From assembly GCA_964564735.1 (NCBI GenBank), contig CAZMCH010000004.1, positions 1-64,000 of the forward strand: DNA of 64,000 bases, written 5' to 3'. The DNA comes from CAZMCH01 sp964564735 (lineage in GTDB: Bacteria > Poribacteria > DTPJ01). Numbering within the stretch: position 1 is the stretch's first letter; each line of letters starts with the position of its first letter. Below are positions 50,401-57,840 of the stretch, one piece after another. The notes under the pieces are model-generated. The model was given only the letters and a program-made list of their open reading frames with translations, was not told the origin of the DNA and made no database searches. Both the position numbers and the translations under genes were made by a program.

Positions 50401-53010
50401 CCATCGCCTTTATTCCAAAGCATGATCTATTATTATATACAGGCTGTTGATAATTCAGGCAATATAAGCACAAGCCCCAAACAAGACCCGAAGGGACAGC
50501 CTTATTCTGTATTTGTAGAGGATAAAATACCACCAGACCCACCAACTAGGTTGTCTGCTTTACCCACTCCTGGGGGAAAAGTGAAACTGACATGGGAGCT
50601 ATCAAAATCTCTAGATGTCGGAAAATACAACATTTACAGCGATAATGGAAGCGGAACGATAGATTATTCAGTTATATATGATTCAGTTGATTCTAATAAA
50701 AATTCATGGGATTCAACTGCATTAGGAGAAGGCATCTACAAATTCTCTGTTAGGGCAATGGATAGATCGGGCAATGAGGAAAAGAACACCATTTCTGTTA
50801 GCGTAGAGGCAGATGCCGTTCCTCCCCAACCTGCAAGTGGATTATCTGCCAAAAGCATCTCTAATGGTCGTATAGAGCTAAATTGGAGCCTTTCATTATC
50901 AAGAGATACCGCAGTATATAACATATATTGGGACAATGCTCAGGCATATATTGATTTTACAAAGCCACTAGCCAGAGCTAATGACCCAGGAACAAAGTGG
51001 GTATCGGACAAACTTCGTGATGGTATAGTTTATAGGTTCGTTATCCGTTGCCAAGATAAAGCGGGTAACGAGGAAGAGAATATGAATATAGTTAGCGCAA
51101 GGGCTGATTCTACCCCGCCAAGTATTGTAGCTGTATTTTCAAGCTCATCACATAAATTTAATGTATGGTCAAATGATCCTGTAATAAAAATAAGCTGGCT
51201 ACCTTCGCAGGACGTTATAAGCGGGCTTGCAGGATATTCAATAGTCTGGGATAGTAATGAAAAGACAATGCCTGGCGAAACAATTGATATTGCGGATCCA
51301 AATACAAATCAACTAACCTATGAACCGCCTGATTTGCAGAAGCTTGGATATGTAAAGCTCTATTTTCATATACGACCTGTTGATAAATCGGGCAACTGGA
51401 GTGTTGAGGCTTCTCACTTTGGGGCATTTTTAATTGACATTCAAGAGCCAAAACCACCAGTTGACCTTTCGGCAAATCCACAATCTAGCGGGAAAATAAA
51501 GGTAAATTGGGGAAAATCCGAGTCTGAAGATGTAATTAAATATAACCTGTATTGGGATAACGGCACTGGCAACGGTGTTGATTATACAAAACCGATTGCC
51601 ATTATCCCTTCAGACGGCAAGACTACGACTTTTGAATGGGTATCACCAAAACTTGAAGATGGGAAAACCTATGAGTTTTCAGTAAGGACAGTTGATCAGG
51701 CGGATAATGAGGAAAAGAACACCAAAGTAGTATCAGCTATTGCGGATGATCAGCCACCAATAATAGTTCATAAGCCACTAACAGCCTTGCTTGAGCAAGA
51801 GATCATGAGTGTTGATATACATGCCGAAGTTGATGATTCTGGTGGGATTGACAATGTCAAACTGCATTATCGCAAGCATGGTGAAAGCAGATATTTAGAT
51901 AAAGTGATGACTTACGAACCACCTAATATATATAGGTCAGAAATATCATCTTCAGTCTTTTCATCGGTGGGCGTTGATTATTATATATCTGCAACAGATA
52001 AGGCTGGAAACACCAAAAGCAACGCTGTAACGACTATTGCTATAGTCAAATCATTGCAGATTGCTCTTGATCCAACAAAGGAAAATGAAATATTGCTTGG
52101 TGATGGTTCGTCAATATATTTCCCTGCTGGTGCAGTTCCCGCTGGAACAAATCTATTTATAACGATTCCAAGCGTCATTCCAGAGCCACAAGAAGGCTTA
52201 AAGAAGCATATAATTTCAAAAGAGTTTAGTCTTGATAAAGAGCTACTTAAGCCGATAACCATAGTGCTAAAATATAGCAATACAAAAGTTATTGGAGAAG
52301 ATGAATCAAAATTGGCGATGTATATTTGGAATGGGAATATATGGGATTATCTCTCAGGTGTGAAACCTGATGAGAATTTGGCTATAGTATCAACAATGAG
52401 AACAGGTATATTTAGCATAATAGGCGATTACCAACCACCTGTTATTAGCGACTTATTGCCTTCTGGATATTCTGAGCCTAACAGCGTTATTACAGCAAAA
52501 ATCAGGGAAAATGGTAGCGGAATAAATACAAAAAAGATAGAAGTTATGCTTAATACAACAAAGCTTGATGTTTCTGAAAATGCCTTAAAAGATGGTGTCC
52601 TTTCGCTTCCATTTCCACAGCAACTTGGTCTTGGACATTATAAGGTTCAGGTTTCGGTGGCGGACAAAGTCGGGAATATTGCTATTCAATCATCTGAGTT
52701 TGATATAACAGGAAAAATGACTATGATAAATGTCTATTGTTATCCCAATCCATTTGATCCAAAGATCGGAGCAAACTTTGCCTATACACTTACAGAATCA
52801 GCAGATAGCGTGAAGATAAAGATATTTGGTATGGATGGCAGACTGATTAAAGAGATTGATGGAACGACAAAGATTGGCAATAATGAGGTCAAATGGGATT
52901 GTAATGATGAGTCAGGTGATCAAGTTCTCAGCAGTGTCTATATCTGCAGAATTGAAGCAAAGAGTCCAAACTCGACTGTCGCTCAGACTATCAAGATAGC
53001 GGGATGGTAG
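44467..53010 (+). CDS. Giant secreted protein with two Ycf48-like propellers, Ig/FN3 repeats and FlgD-like C-terminus
   Basis: This 2,847-residue exported protein has a signal peptide ending near GIFAQ. Residues ~25-600 contain 14 repeats of the Ycf48/BNR type (VFFVDEQNGWIVGDQGIIIH, HTDNGGSW and variants), enough for two seven-bladed propellers. Next come Ig-like modules with PKGTILINDG and WDLREYGGNDKNGL strands (~795-1400). Modules starting DTTPP with YYRKKG and IEYYLQASD strands follow (~1400-2015). FN3 domains start with SKSLDVGKYNIY-type sequence (~2018-2428). A ZU5-like segment (SSIYFPAGAVPAGT, ~2545) precedes the C-terminal FlgD-like domain (YCYPNPFDP, then VKIKIFGMDGRLI). Probably a surface adhesin or enzyme-free scaffold. 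GGAGG precedes the ATG. Its module partner is the PorV-like gene at 53660. Confidence 0.9.
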   Translation: MKAFSSFSVVTFIMLYTVCGIFAQEWYPIGAGFRTWDADFRDVFFVDEQNGWIVGDQGIIIHTDNGGSWNEQESGISSTLNAVYFINPNEGWVIGNYGVILHTTNAGNTWILSQSDTNESLFDIHFLTENIGWIVGSNGVILHTEDGGNNWSKSTYGTNDLYAVHFGSVNNGWVVGKNGTVIHWNGSKWETESVPVKDDLYEVYYRNSDDIWAVGEGGIIVHKSGTSWFQVGTDTNINLHSLSFADNQYGWIIGDYATILYTSNSGSSWTKQKSPTSIHLNAVFAINSKKAWAVGDNGTIILTGDGGLSWVMPPSYGDFMDVCFPIGEALKGWIVGESGKILHTEDGGETWKEQQSPTTKSLFSVFFLDEFNGWAVGDGGTIIRTTNGSDWNLITSSPGGRILREIHFFDPNNGWAVGDFGNILHWNGMMWEAQNAGTTQNLFSVQAIDGDSAWIAGDSGILLKTTDGGKKWERVASGTNMLLRSLRFFGKSNALAVGNLGVIIRTTDAGKTWTQVFNGGTYTLFDIDYISNMQAFVVGEQGVRRTLFATYDGGGNWQAKDQLPASSTISAIDFTGINSGIAVGKKGAILRYTSNAPEVKVYLVSPKGDTNTLTPTFRWTTTRPDITHTIFIDSNELPFTEKALYKIPRLPLDNGTSYTLPKEIALASGTYYWGIETADGTRSEVLRFSVFPADEIILISPGGFIKESKPTFAWRWIANATYRLFIDNDANPFDSRNIDVGRETTYTISASDIWKELPEGMYTWGIEGSDDGQITRSAVVYFTVDLFPPKGTILINDGIDATNSVIVTLKLSASDPLGEAKTGGSGVVQIQLSNDGTTWSSPEIFSSSEMIKTWDLREYGGNDKNGLKTVYVRYKDALDHWSDPIKAQITLDSESPKGTIVINNGADVTANYDVTLTFSASGVNEMILSNDGVKWTDPLPFESPRQWNLTYIGGSDKDGIRTVYAKFGDKAGNWMTIPVTDTIRLDRTGPSGTIIINDNVVETNSLIVNLTLSANDESGVKEMMFSNGGDIWSPKEPYKTTKSDWDLSKFGGNSNDGLKKVYVRFIDEIGNQTQPAIEDSITFKSKVVISSLNILGSGIAEKTKNSDTIQVDGKAELGVEISSKEILDENGNKIELNLNGITYDVNTGLIKGSFNTGILTAKTLKLRIIVKDSVGNEAEKISNILTVDNNPPQNISMSIDREGVINTRTISINISATDAKEMYLDGDISGITGIENGLKRWINYTSKLTLTVTATDGTKTIKVKFRDDMGNESTEVSDSIILDMTPPKGTILINNGDELTGSLIIDLKLSATDINGVNAYQLSNDGTTWSSPFVYPKDEQSHEVKGWDLRQFGGNSSDGLRTAYVKYKDVTGNWSSAFSDSINIDATPPNISIIPIGDKQEAMKSVTVSAVVRDNKNVADVNLYYRKKGTVEYTKVKMIKLPGDWYSAEIPSMEITSAGIEYYLQASDGLSSAMWPDENAPAMPRSFTVVDTTPPNIEHDPILEISVKNSPKMTAKVTDTVGVDRVNLNYKIQSDRNYTKVSMNLDSGDNKSGIYSANIPAMDVPTVMDYYIEAYDTSSNLKTAPITGSRQPFVLSFVDTEPPVIVHKPISDGREAGQPVTIGANITDNVGIQKVVFKYRPPTKSELIEVKMTNVGTYYSVDIPGDVLMPGKVDYIISVSDASKQSADIEISYSFTVIDTTPPKIEMVSAPSKEEVFKDILIQAKVTDNVMVTTVTFYYKNVNDANFTSITMRGMGNNYSATIPRQNQPGEAKYYIIAKDSQGLSATEPLVDPESFPRIVTIYDASKPVIQHTPIVSQQEAGSAISINATVTDDVKVNEVTLHYRLAGQSSFKIAPMIETATKSVYTGNISADQVMPTGIEYYIKAVDNSGNVTTHPITNPDKIPHSFRVVDTVSPDIVYDASKLAKVQLLDPINISLNAGDRTGIMEVRVYYKIEEEADFISLICKSLGDNRYSVTIPSPLFQSMIYYYIQAVDNSGNISTSPKQDPKGQPYSVFVEDKIPPDPPTRLSALPTPGGKVKLTWELSKSLDVGKYNIYSDNGSGTIDYSVIYDSVDSNKNSWDSTALGEGIYKFSVRAMDRSGNEEKNTISVSVEADAVPPQPASGLSAKSISNGRIELNWSLSLSRDTAVYNIYWDNAQAYIDFTKPLARANDPGTKWVSDKLRDGIVYRFVIRCQDKAGNEEENMNIVSARADSTPPSIVAVFSSSSHKFNVWSNDPVIKISWLPSQDVISGLAGYSIVWDSNEKTMPGETIDIADPNTNQLTYEPPDLQKLGYVKLYFHIRPVDKSGNWSVEASHFGAFLIDIQEPKPPVDLSANPQSSGKIKVNWGKSESEDVIKYNLYWDNGTGNGVDYTKPIAIIPSDGKTTTFEWVSPKLEDGKTYEFSVRTVDQADNEEKNTKVVSAIADDQPPIIVHKPLTALLEQEIMSVDIHAEVDDSGGIDNVKLHYRKHGESRYLDKVMTYEPPNIYRSEISSSVFSSVGVDYYISATDKAGNTKSNAVTTIAIVKSLQIALDPTKENEILLGDGSSIYFPAGAVPAGTNLFITIPSVIPEPQEGLKKHIISKEFSLDKELLKPITIVLKYSNTKVIGEDESKLAMYIWNGNIWDYLSGVKPDENLAIVSTMRTGIFSIIGDYQPPVISDLLPSGYSEPNSVITAKIRENGSGINTKKIEVMLNTTKLDVSENALKDGVLSLPFPQQLGLGHYKVQVSVADKVGNIAIQSSEFDITGKMTMINVYCYPNPFDPKIGANFAYTLTESADSVKIKIFGMDGRLIKEIDGTTKIGNNEVKWDCNDESGDQVLSSVYICRIEAKSPNSTVAQTIKIAGW

Positions 53011-53031
53011 TATATGATCGGAGAAATAAAA

Positions 53032-53400
53032 ATGAAAAGAAAAATATCAATGAATATTACCTTTGAGCAATTAATAGAGGCAATCAAGCAACTCACGCCA
53101 GAGGAATTGAAGAAAATCGAATTGGAGATAAAAAAAAGCGACGCAAACCCAAAAGAGCATATCTTTGAGGTTGTGATTGAGCCAGATGAAGATCGTTATC
53201 ACGCTTATTGCCCATCATTAAAAGGTTGCAGGACTTGGGGACGGACAGAAGAAGAAGCTTATAAAAATATTAAAGAGGCTTTAGAACTATATCTTGAAGC
53301 CCTTATAGATGAAGGCGATCCAATACAGGGTATCGGAATAGTTAAGAATATAAAGGATATTAAGCCTATAATTAAAATAAAGGAAGAAGCCCTTGTATGA
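53032..53400 (+). CDS. hicB: HicB-type antitoxin
   Basis: This 122-residue protein has a HicB core fold: FEVVIEPDEDRYHAYCPSLK, then CRTWGRTEEEAYKNIKEALE with the family's GCxTxGxTxEEA-like motif. An extra N-terminal helical segment (FEQLIEAIKQLTPEELKKIE) comes first. In HicBA modules HicB neutralises the HicA RNase and often represses the operon; no DNA-binding domain is evident here. The frame opens at 53014, but GGAG eight bases before the ATG at 53032 favours this start. The stop overlaps the hicA start (ATGA). The gene begins only 21 bases after the giant gene's stop. Confidence 0.85.
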   Translation: MKRKISMNITFEQLIEAIKQLTPEELKKIELEIKKSDANPKEHIFEVVIEPDEDRYHAYCPSLKGCRTWGRTEEEAYKNIKEALELYLEALIDEGDPIQGIGIVKNIKDIKPIIKIKEEALV

Positions 53401-53639
53401 GTCCCAAGTTGAAAAATATAACTGCAACGAAATTTATCAAGGCATTAGAACGTGATGGTTTCGTTTTCAAAAGGCAAAAAGGTAGTCATAAGATATACAA
53501 ACATCCCCAAAGTGGGAATTGGGTTTCTGTTCCATATCATCCAAATGAAACCTTCACAAAAGGCATTTTAGATGGGTTAATAAATGACGCTGGTTGGACA
53601 GAGGAAGATTTGATCAGGCTAAAACTAATACGAAAGTGA
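53397..53639 (+). CDS. hicA: HicA-type mRNA interferase toxin
   Basis: This 80-residue protein has the full HicA dsRBD-like fold. It contains ATKFIKALERDGFVFKRQ, then the catalytic-His segment GSHKIYKHP, then VSVPYHPNETFTKGIL. HicA toxins cleave mRNA or tmRNA in the cytoplasm. It overlaps hicB by four bases. The order hicB-hicA is the reverse of the classical E. coli arrangement but is common. The next gene starts 21 bases after its stop, so the toxin pair is embedded in the surface-protein operon. Confidence 0.88.
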   Translation: MSPKLKNITATKFIKALERDGFVFKRQKGSHKIYKHPQSGNWVSVPYHPNETFTKGILDGLINDAGWTEEDLIRLKLIRK

Positions 53640-53659
53640 TATTAAGAGGAGGTATAAAG

Positions 53660-54697
53660 ATGCCCAAACATACAATAGCATTATTGCTCATTATAGGGAT
53701 ATTAATTCTTTCTATGAACGCATTTTCAGCAACCTTAGAGCCAAAAGTTGGTGTTCGTCCAATGGGTATGTCTGCTTTTTCAGCAGTGGCAGATGATATT
53801 AATGCAACATCATGGAATCCGGCAGGGCTTGCGCTCATGCTCAATCAAGAGGCAGTCATGGCATATTCCCCTGTATATGGTGATGCTGATATAGTTCAGA
53901 GCAATTTAGCATACGCATATCCTAGTGGAAAATGGGGAACTTTCGCTTTGGACTTTTCATATCTTAACTATGGGAACATGGATTGGAGAGATTCTCTCGG
54001 AAAGGACTTGGGGAGTTTTAACAGAAAAGATAATTCCATATACTTGTCTTATGGTGTTAATCTTATTGACGCATTATCAGTCGGCATCGCATTAGGCACA
54101 ACATCAATAACCATGAATCCAATGGAGGAATTATCAAACGGTTTGGGCTTTGATCTTGGCGCATTGTATAATATTAAAAGCAAGGCTTCAGTAGCATTAT
54201 ATATTGAAAATATCGGCGGAGTCAGCGCAGATGATAGAGAAATTGCAAGACAAAGATTGAGATTGGGAACAGCATATTCTGTCATAAATAAGCCCAATAT
54301 GGGTTTGACACTAGCACTCGATATTGATGAGCAACAGAAAAAATTTGATACATTATATTTTGGTGCTGAATGGTCTGCTTTCAGCCCGTCAACATTCTTC
54401 GCAAAGAGGAAAATACAGGAAAGATACATAACACTTCAAAAATATGAAGGTATTGCTGATTTTGCAGAAGGACTCCCTGAAAAAAAAGGAAAAATATCTT
54501 TACTTGTTCGAGGAGGATTACAGAAACGCTTGGCTGTTGATAAACCTGTTGGATTTTCCGGAGGGTTTAGTATTAGATATGCGATAATGCCTAAGCTTTC
54601 AGCGAAGTTTGAACATGCCTTTGACCTTCATCCTTATTTGGATACAACGCAAAGGTTTTCAATAGGCTTGGAAATGGGAAAAATGGTTTATGAATAA
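53660..54697 (+). CDS. PorV/PorQ-type outer-membrane barrel, second copy
   Basis: This 345-residue protein has a signal peptide (LLLIIGILILSMNAFSA). The family signature follows: VRPMGMSAFSAVADDINATS, then WNPAGLA. Multiple beta-strands end in RFSIGLEMG and KMVYE, without the terminal aromatic residue seen in the copy at 41457. The frame opens at 53594, but AGAGGAGG and the signal peptide place the start at 53660. It probably serves the giant protein at 44467, mirroring the 33671/41457 pair. It overlaps the downstream ferredoxin gene by eight bases. Identity as a secretion carrier rather than a FadL-like transporter is inference. Confidence 0.82.
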   Translation: MPKHTIALLLIIGILILSMNAFSATLEPKVGVRPMGMSAFSAVADDINATSWNPAGLALMLNQEAVMAYSPVYGDADIVQSNLAYAYPSGKWGTFALDFSYLNYGNMDWRDSLGKDLGSFNRKDNSIYLSYGVNLIDALSVGIALGTTSITMNPMEELSNGLGFDLGALYNIKSKASVALYIENIGGVSADDREIARQRLRLGTAYSVINKPNMGLTLALDIDEQQKKFDTLYFGAEWSAFSPSTFFAKRKIQERYITLQKYEGIADFAEGLPEKKGKISLLVRGGLQKRLAVDKPVGFSGGFSIRYAIMPKLSAKFEHAFDLHPYLDTTQRFSIGLEMGKMVYE

Positions 54698-55463
54698 AAA
54701 AAGACAGTTGATCCGTAGAGCATTAATTTTGATCTCATTTTTGCTGTTTCCGATAACTATATTTTATTTTTCACCGTATCTTATTATCATGGGCGCAAGC
54801 GAGGGTATTGCTTCTGGTAGCTTCGTTATGTTTTCATCCATGTTTGTTTTATCGCTTTTCTTTGGAAGGCTATTTTGCGGTTGGGCATGTCCCGCTGGTG
54901 GATTAGGTGAATGCGCCTTCATGGCAAACTTAAACCAAGCAAAAGGCGGAAAGGCTGATTGGATAAAATATTTTATTTGGGTGCCTTGGATTGCGCTAAT
55001 AATTATTATGTTCATTATATCAGGCGGGATACATTCCATAGAACCACTATATCAGACTAAAGATGGAACGATTTTTCTAGGAAAAGATACCATAATGCAC
55101 TACCCAAAGTATGGGATTTCAATTTCAGAACCTTGGACTTACATAATTTATTTTATTATTGTTGCATTAGTGGTCATCTTATCTTTTGCCACTGGAAAGA
55201 GGGGATTTTGTCATTATGTTTGTTGGATGGCTCCATTTATGATTGTCGGAACTAAGATCAGCAATCTGATAAGATTACCCGTTTTGCGATTGAAATCGGA
55301 CAAAGATAAATGTGTTAAATGCAAAGCCTGCACGAAAAATTGCCCTATGAGCCTTGAGGTTATGGATATGGTGCAAAGCGGATCAATGAAGAATTCTGAG
55401 TGCATCCTTTGCGGAACTTGCGCTGATGTTTGCCCAAAGGGTGTTATAAAGTATAGAATGTAA
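54690..55463 (+). CDS. NapH/RnfE-like membrane-bound 4Fe-4S protein
   Basis: This 257-residue inner-membrane protein has about four helices and several Cys motifs. FCGWACPAGG lies on the first loop and FCHYVCWMAPF before the C-terminal domain. Two ferredoxin-like clusters follow: CVKCKACTKNCPM and CILCGTCADVCPKGV. Such NapH/CcoG-type proteins pass electrons across or along the membrane. The ATG overlaps the end of the PorV-like gene by eight bases (translational coupling). Its physiological partner is not seen; it could reduce exported proteins or a quinone-linked enzyme. The link to the surface-protein module is unexplained. Confidence 0.82.
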   Translation: MNKKRQLIRRALILISFLLFPITIFYFSPYLIIMGASEGIASGSFVMFSSMFVLSLFFGRLFCGWACPAGGLGECAFMANLNQAKGGKADWIKYFIWVPWIALIIIMFIISGGIHSIEPLYQTKDGTIFLGKDTIMHYPKYGISISEPWTYIIYFIIVALVVILSFATGKRGFCHYVCWMAPFMIVGTKISNLIRLPVLRLKSDKDKCVKCKACTKNCPMSLEVMDMVQSGSMKNSECILCGTCADVCPKGVIKYRM

Positions 55464-55613
55464 TAGGTTATTTCTTGTAAGACCTTGACCAGTAAATTCA
55501 ATTATTAGTTATTAAAATTCGCATGAATCAACATTGATTTATGTCTAGTTTATCCTTCCCTCTAATCAAACCATCAAACAAAAACAAATATCTAAGGCTT
55601 GTATCTGTTTAAT

Positions 55614-55652
55614 TATTGAGTAACAAAAAGCTATCAATTGATATACTCAATA
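55614..55652 (+). promoter_or_regulatory. Inverted repeat in the leader of the methyltransferase gene
   Basis: TATTGAGT (55614-55621) and ACTCAATA (55645-55652) are perfect 8-base inverted arms flanking GATATA, a weak -10 match with TTGAGT as a possible -35. This could be an operator or a start-site hairpin; support is thin. Confidence 0.25.
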
Positions 55653-55683
55653 AATATGAGAAATGATAACAATAAGGACAATA

Positions 55684-56607
55684 ATGAAAAGATTTCAAAA
55701 AATTATATATAGGCTTATGAGTAAAGGTATTTGTCCTGAATACTCTGATCCCAGATTTACCTTTGATATTAGATGGGATCAGATGCCAGAAGGAATAGAC
55801 CCTGCATCTGGATTTCTGAATAATAAAAGAGCAATAAGAAAAAGATGGCAGATAGAAAACTTTGCGCAGATAATAAGATGCTTGCTCAAAGGAAATGAGA
55901 TAATTGTAGATTTTGGTTCAGGTTCAGGTCATCTTTCTTTTCCTTTGGCGCATTTGTTTCCAAATTGTCATTTTATACTAATTGAAAAAAATCCCTATCC
56001 GATTGAAATTGGAAAGAAAAGAATTGCTGACTCGGGTTTGAAAAATATTGAATTTTTTAATGGTTATATACAAGACTTTCATAAAAAGTTCGACTTTGGT
56101 ATCGCTATACATGCTTGCGGGGAAGCAACAGACTTGGCACAAATAAGATGCTTTGAAAATAATGCACCTTATATACTTTGCCCATGTGATATTGGATACA
56201 TACAAAATAGTTCCCTTGATTATCCAAGAAGTTCTCAATTCTCAAAACTCATAACAAGAGAAGAATATAACGTGCTTGCGAGTGTTGCTGATTGGACAAG
56301 TTGGGATTTTGATGGCAAACAGGCTAAAAATGGCAAGCTTTGTATGGGATATATCAGTTATGACAGAAACTTATCAGCAGAAGAAATCGGTTATGAAACC
56401 TACCTTTTTACAACCAATCCAAGAGAAGCTACACCTAAAAATGACATCATTTGTGGATACCCCAATAGAAGCAAAAAAATAGATATTTTTGGAAAGATTC
56501 GGTTATATCCAATCGATATTGTAAAAATGAATGACTTTGCTAATAATTTTGAAAATGGAGCGCAAAAATCCATTGAAAGATTGGCTAGCTTTAAGTCTAT
56601 CATTTGA
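55684..56607 (+). CDS. GSTCD-like SAM-dependent methyltransferase
   Basis: This protein of about 307 residues is a class I methyltransferase. Motif I is IVDFGSGSGHLSFPLAHLFP, and a conserved ILIEKNP acidic strand follows. It then has the distinctive segments IAIHACGEATDLA, CPCDIGYIQN and DYPRSSQF, and a late ATPKNDIICGYPN. I recall this set from the C-terminal methyltransferase-like domain of animal GSTCD (Methyltransf_32 type), with the same order and spacing. The target is unknown; RNA or protein methylation is plausible. The ATG at 55684 has AAGGA at good spacing; an alternative ATG lies at 55663. It is monocistronic by spacing. Confidence 0.75.
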   Translation: MKRFQKIIYRLMSKGICPEYSDPRFTFDIRWDQMPEGIDPASGFLNNKRAIRKRWQIENFAQIIRCLLKGNEIIVDFGSGSGHLSFPLAHLFPNCHFILIEKNPYPIEIGKKRIADSGLKNIEFFNGYIQDFHKKFDFGIAIHACGEATDLAQIRCFENNAPYILCPCDIGYIQNSSLDYPRSSQFSKLITREEYNVLASVADWTSWDFDGKQAKNGKLCMGYISYDRNLSAEEIGYETYLFTTNPREATPKNDIICGYPNRSKKIDIFGKIRLYPIDIVKMNDFANNFENGAQKSIERLASFKSII

Positions 56608-57105
56608 GTAGATCAAACTTTATTATTTACATCTGACAAGAAAAATGTTACTATTGATTTATATTGGCAGAAATAAATATCAAGATTTAAACAAATTTTG
56701 GCATTTATGCGTCAAAGCAGTGAAGAAAAAAACATAATCTGGCTTTTATTTGTAATTTTATGAGATATGAACTGATATTGATTATTAACCGATAATTAAC
56801 CTAATATTTGATAGGAATTAACATAGTTATAATAAAATAATTGAAACAAAACAGACTATTGTCTGACCGGATTAATTTTTTGGGAAATAGAACACGGATG
56901 AAACGGATTAAGCAGATTGACGCTGATTTAGTTCGTAATGAGTGATACGTGATGCTTAATGTGCTATACCTAATACATCTTACGTTTCACGCATTACATT
57001 TTACGATTTTTCTATCCACTTTAATCCACCAAATCCGCTTAATCAGCGTTCCACAAATAATTAATTTGGCTGACCACTATTTATCCAAGATCGGAGGAAC
57101 ACAAA
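56608..57105. other. Long intergenic region, mostly AT-rich, with a palindromic repeat
   Basis: The first ~275 bases are AT-rich with no convincing ORF. An isolated TATAAT at 56828-56833 has only poorly spaced -35 matches. The remainder is the repeat annotated at 56885-57053. GGAGG at 57094-57098 is the ribosome binding site of the next gene. Confidence 0.5.
56885..57053. repeat. Palindromic MITE/REP-like element
   Basis: The outer arms are CGGATTAAGCAGATTGACGC on the left and AATCCGCTTAATCAGCGTTC on the right. The second, read in reverse complement, gives the same GGATTAAGC/GCTGATT words. Inside lie imperfect inverted arms of the CGTAATGxGTGATACGTGA kind (56933-56954) against GTTTCACGCATTACATTTTA (56985-57004). 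No ORF is present, so it looks like a non-autonomous dispersed repeat. A decayed relative is at 43080-43225. Confidence 0.6.
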
Positions 57106-57831
57106 ATGCGAATATTTATGCTTTTTTTTATTGCAATGATGACAATAACTCCTTTGTGCATAGGGGCAAATTTCAAAGATGACTTTGAGAAAGGGATGGA
57201 TGATTGGGTTGTTGTTGATGATCCGGATGAACTAATGAGTGACAAAGCACCATCAACTTGGGAAGTGAAAAATGGACCAATTGACGGAAAAGCTGTTTTT
57301 CAGGGATCAAATAGGTGGGGTGACCCTACCGATCAAATAGCGCTTGGAACCTATCTTATTTATGATAAAGCCGAGTTTGTTGATTTCATGTTCGAATTTG
57401 ACACTATTGCGAATGACAATGACGGAATGGGTTGTGTTTGGAGATGGAAAAATAGGCTTAATCATTATAGATATATGATGGTCATAGATCCGGGCAGTAG
57501 AGGACCCTTTAGACGCATTGAAAGACGTTTGGGCGCAGATGGCGACAAATTCCCATACTATGAATTTCTTGCAAAATCAAATGAATCTTATACACAAGGC
57601 CTCTTAATCCACATAGGCGTTGAAGTCAAAGGCTCTAAAATGACTGTATTTATGGATGGAAATCAAGTTCTTACCGCAGATGATAAAACCTATGATTCTG
57701 GAAAGATTGGTTTTGCTCTTTATGCACAGCAGGCTTTTTTTGACAATGTAAAAGTTACAGACCTTAGTGGTGCGGTTGGGTCTAGTGGAAAGCTTGTTTC
57801 TAAATGGGCTTCGCTAAAATCAGCCAATTAG
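57106..57831 (+). CDS. Exported concanavalin-A-like (DUF1080-type) protein with WxxLK tail, copy 1
   Basis: This 241-residue protein has a signal peptide (MLFFIAMMTITPLCIGA). The mature part is a jelly-roll domain: FKDDFEKGMDDWVVVDDPDE, a central DGMGCVWRWKNRLNHYRYMM and a closing SGKIGFALYAQQAFFDNVKV. This matches the 3-keto-disaccharide hydrolase (DUF1080)/LamG fold, which binds or cleaves sugars. The last residues are KLVSKWASLKSAN, a tail shared with the next three genes although the domains differ. GGAGG precedes the ATG. The next gene starts nine bases after the stop. Enzyme activity is not certain. Confidence 0.82.
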   Translation: MRIFMLFFIAMMTITPLCIGANFKDDFEKGMDDWVVVDDPDELMSDKAPSTWEVKNGPIDGKAVFQGSNRWGDPTDQIALGTYLIYDKAEFVDFMFEFDTIANDNDGMGCVWRWKNRLNHYRYMMVIDPGSRGPFRRIERRLGADGDKFPYYEFLAKSNESYTQGLLIHIGVEVKGSKMTVFMDGNQVLTADDKTYDSGKIGFALYAQQAFFDNVKVTDLSGAVGSSGKLVSKWASLKSAN

Positions 57832-57840
57832 GAGTTTTGT

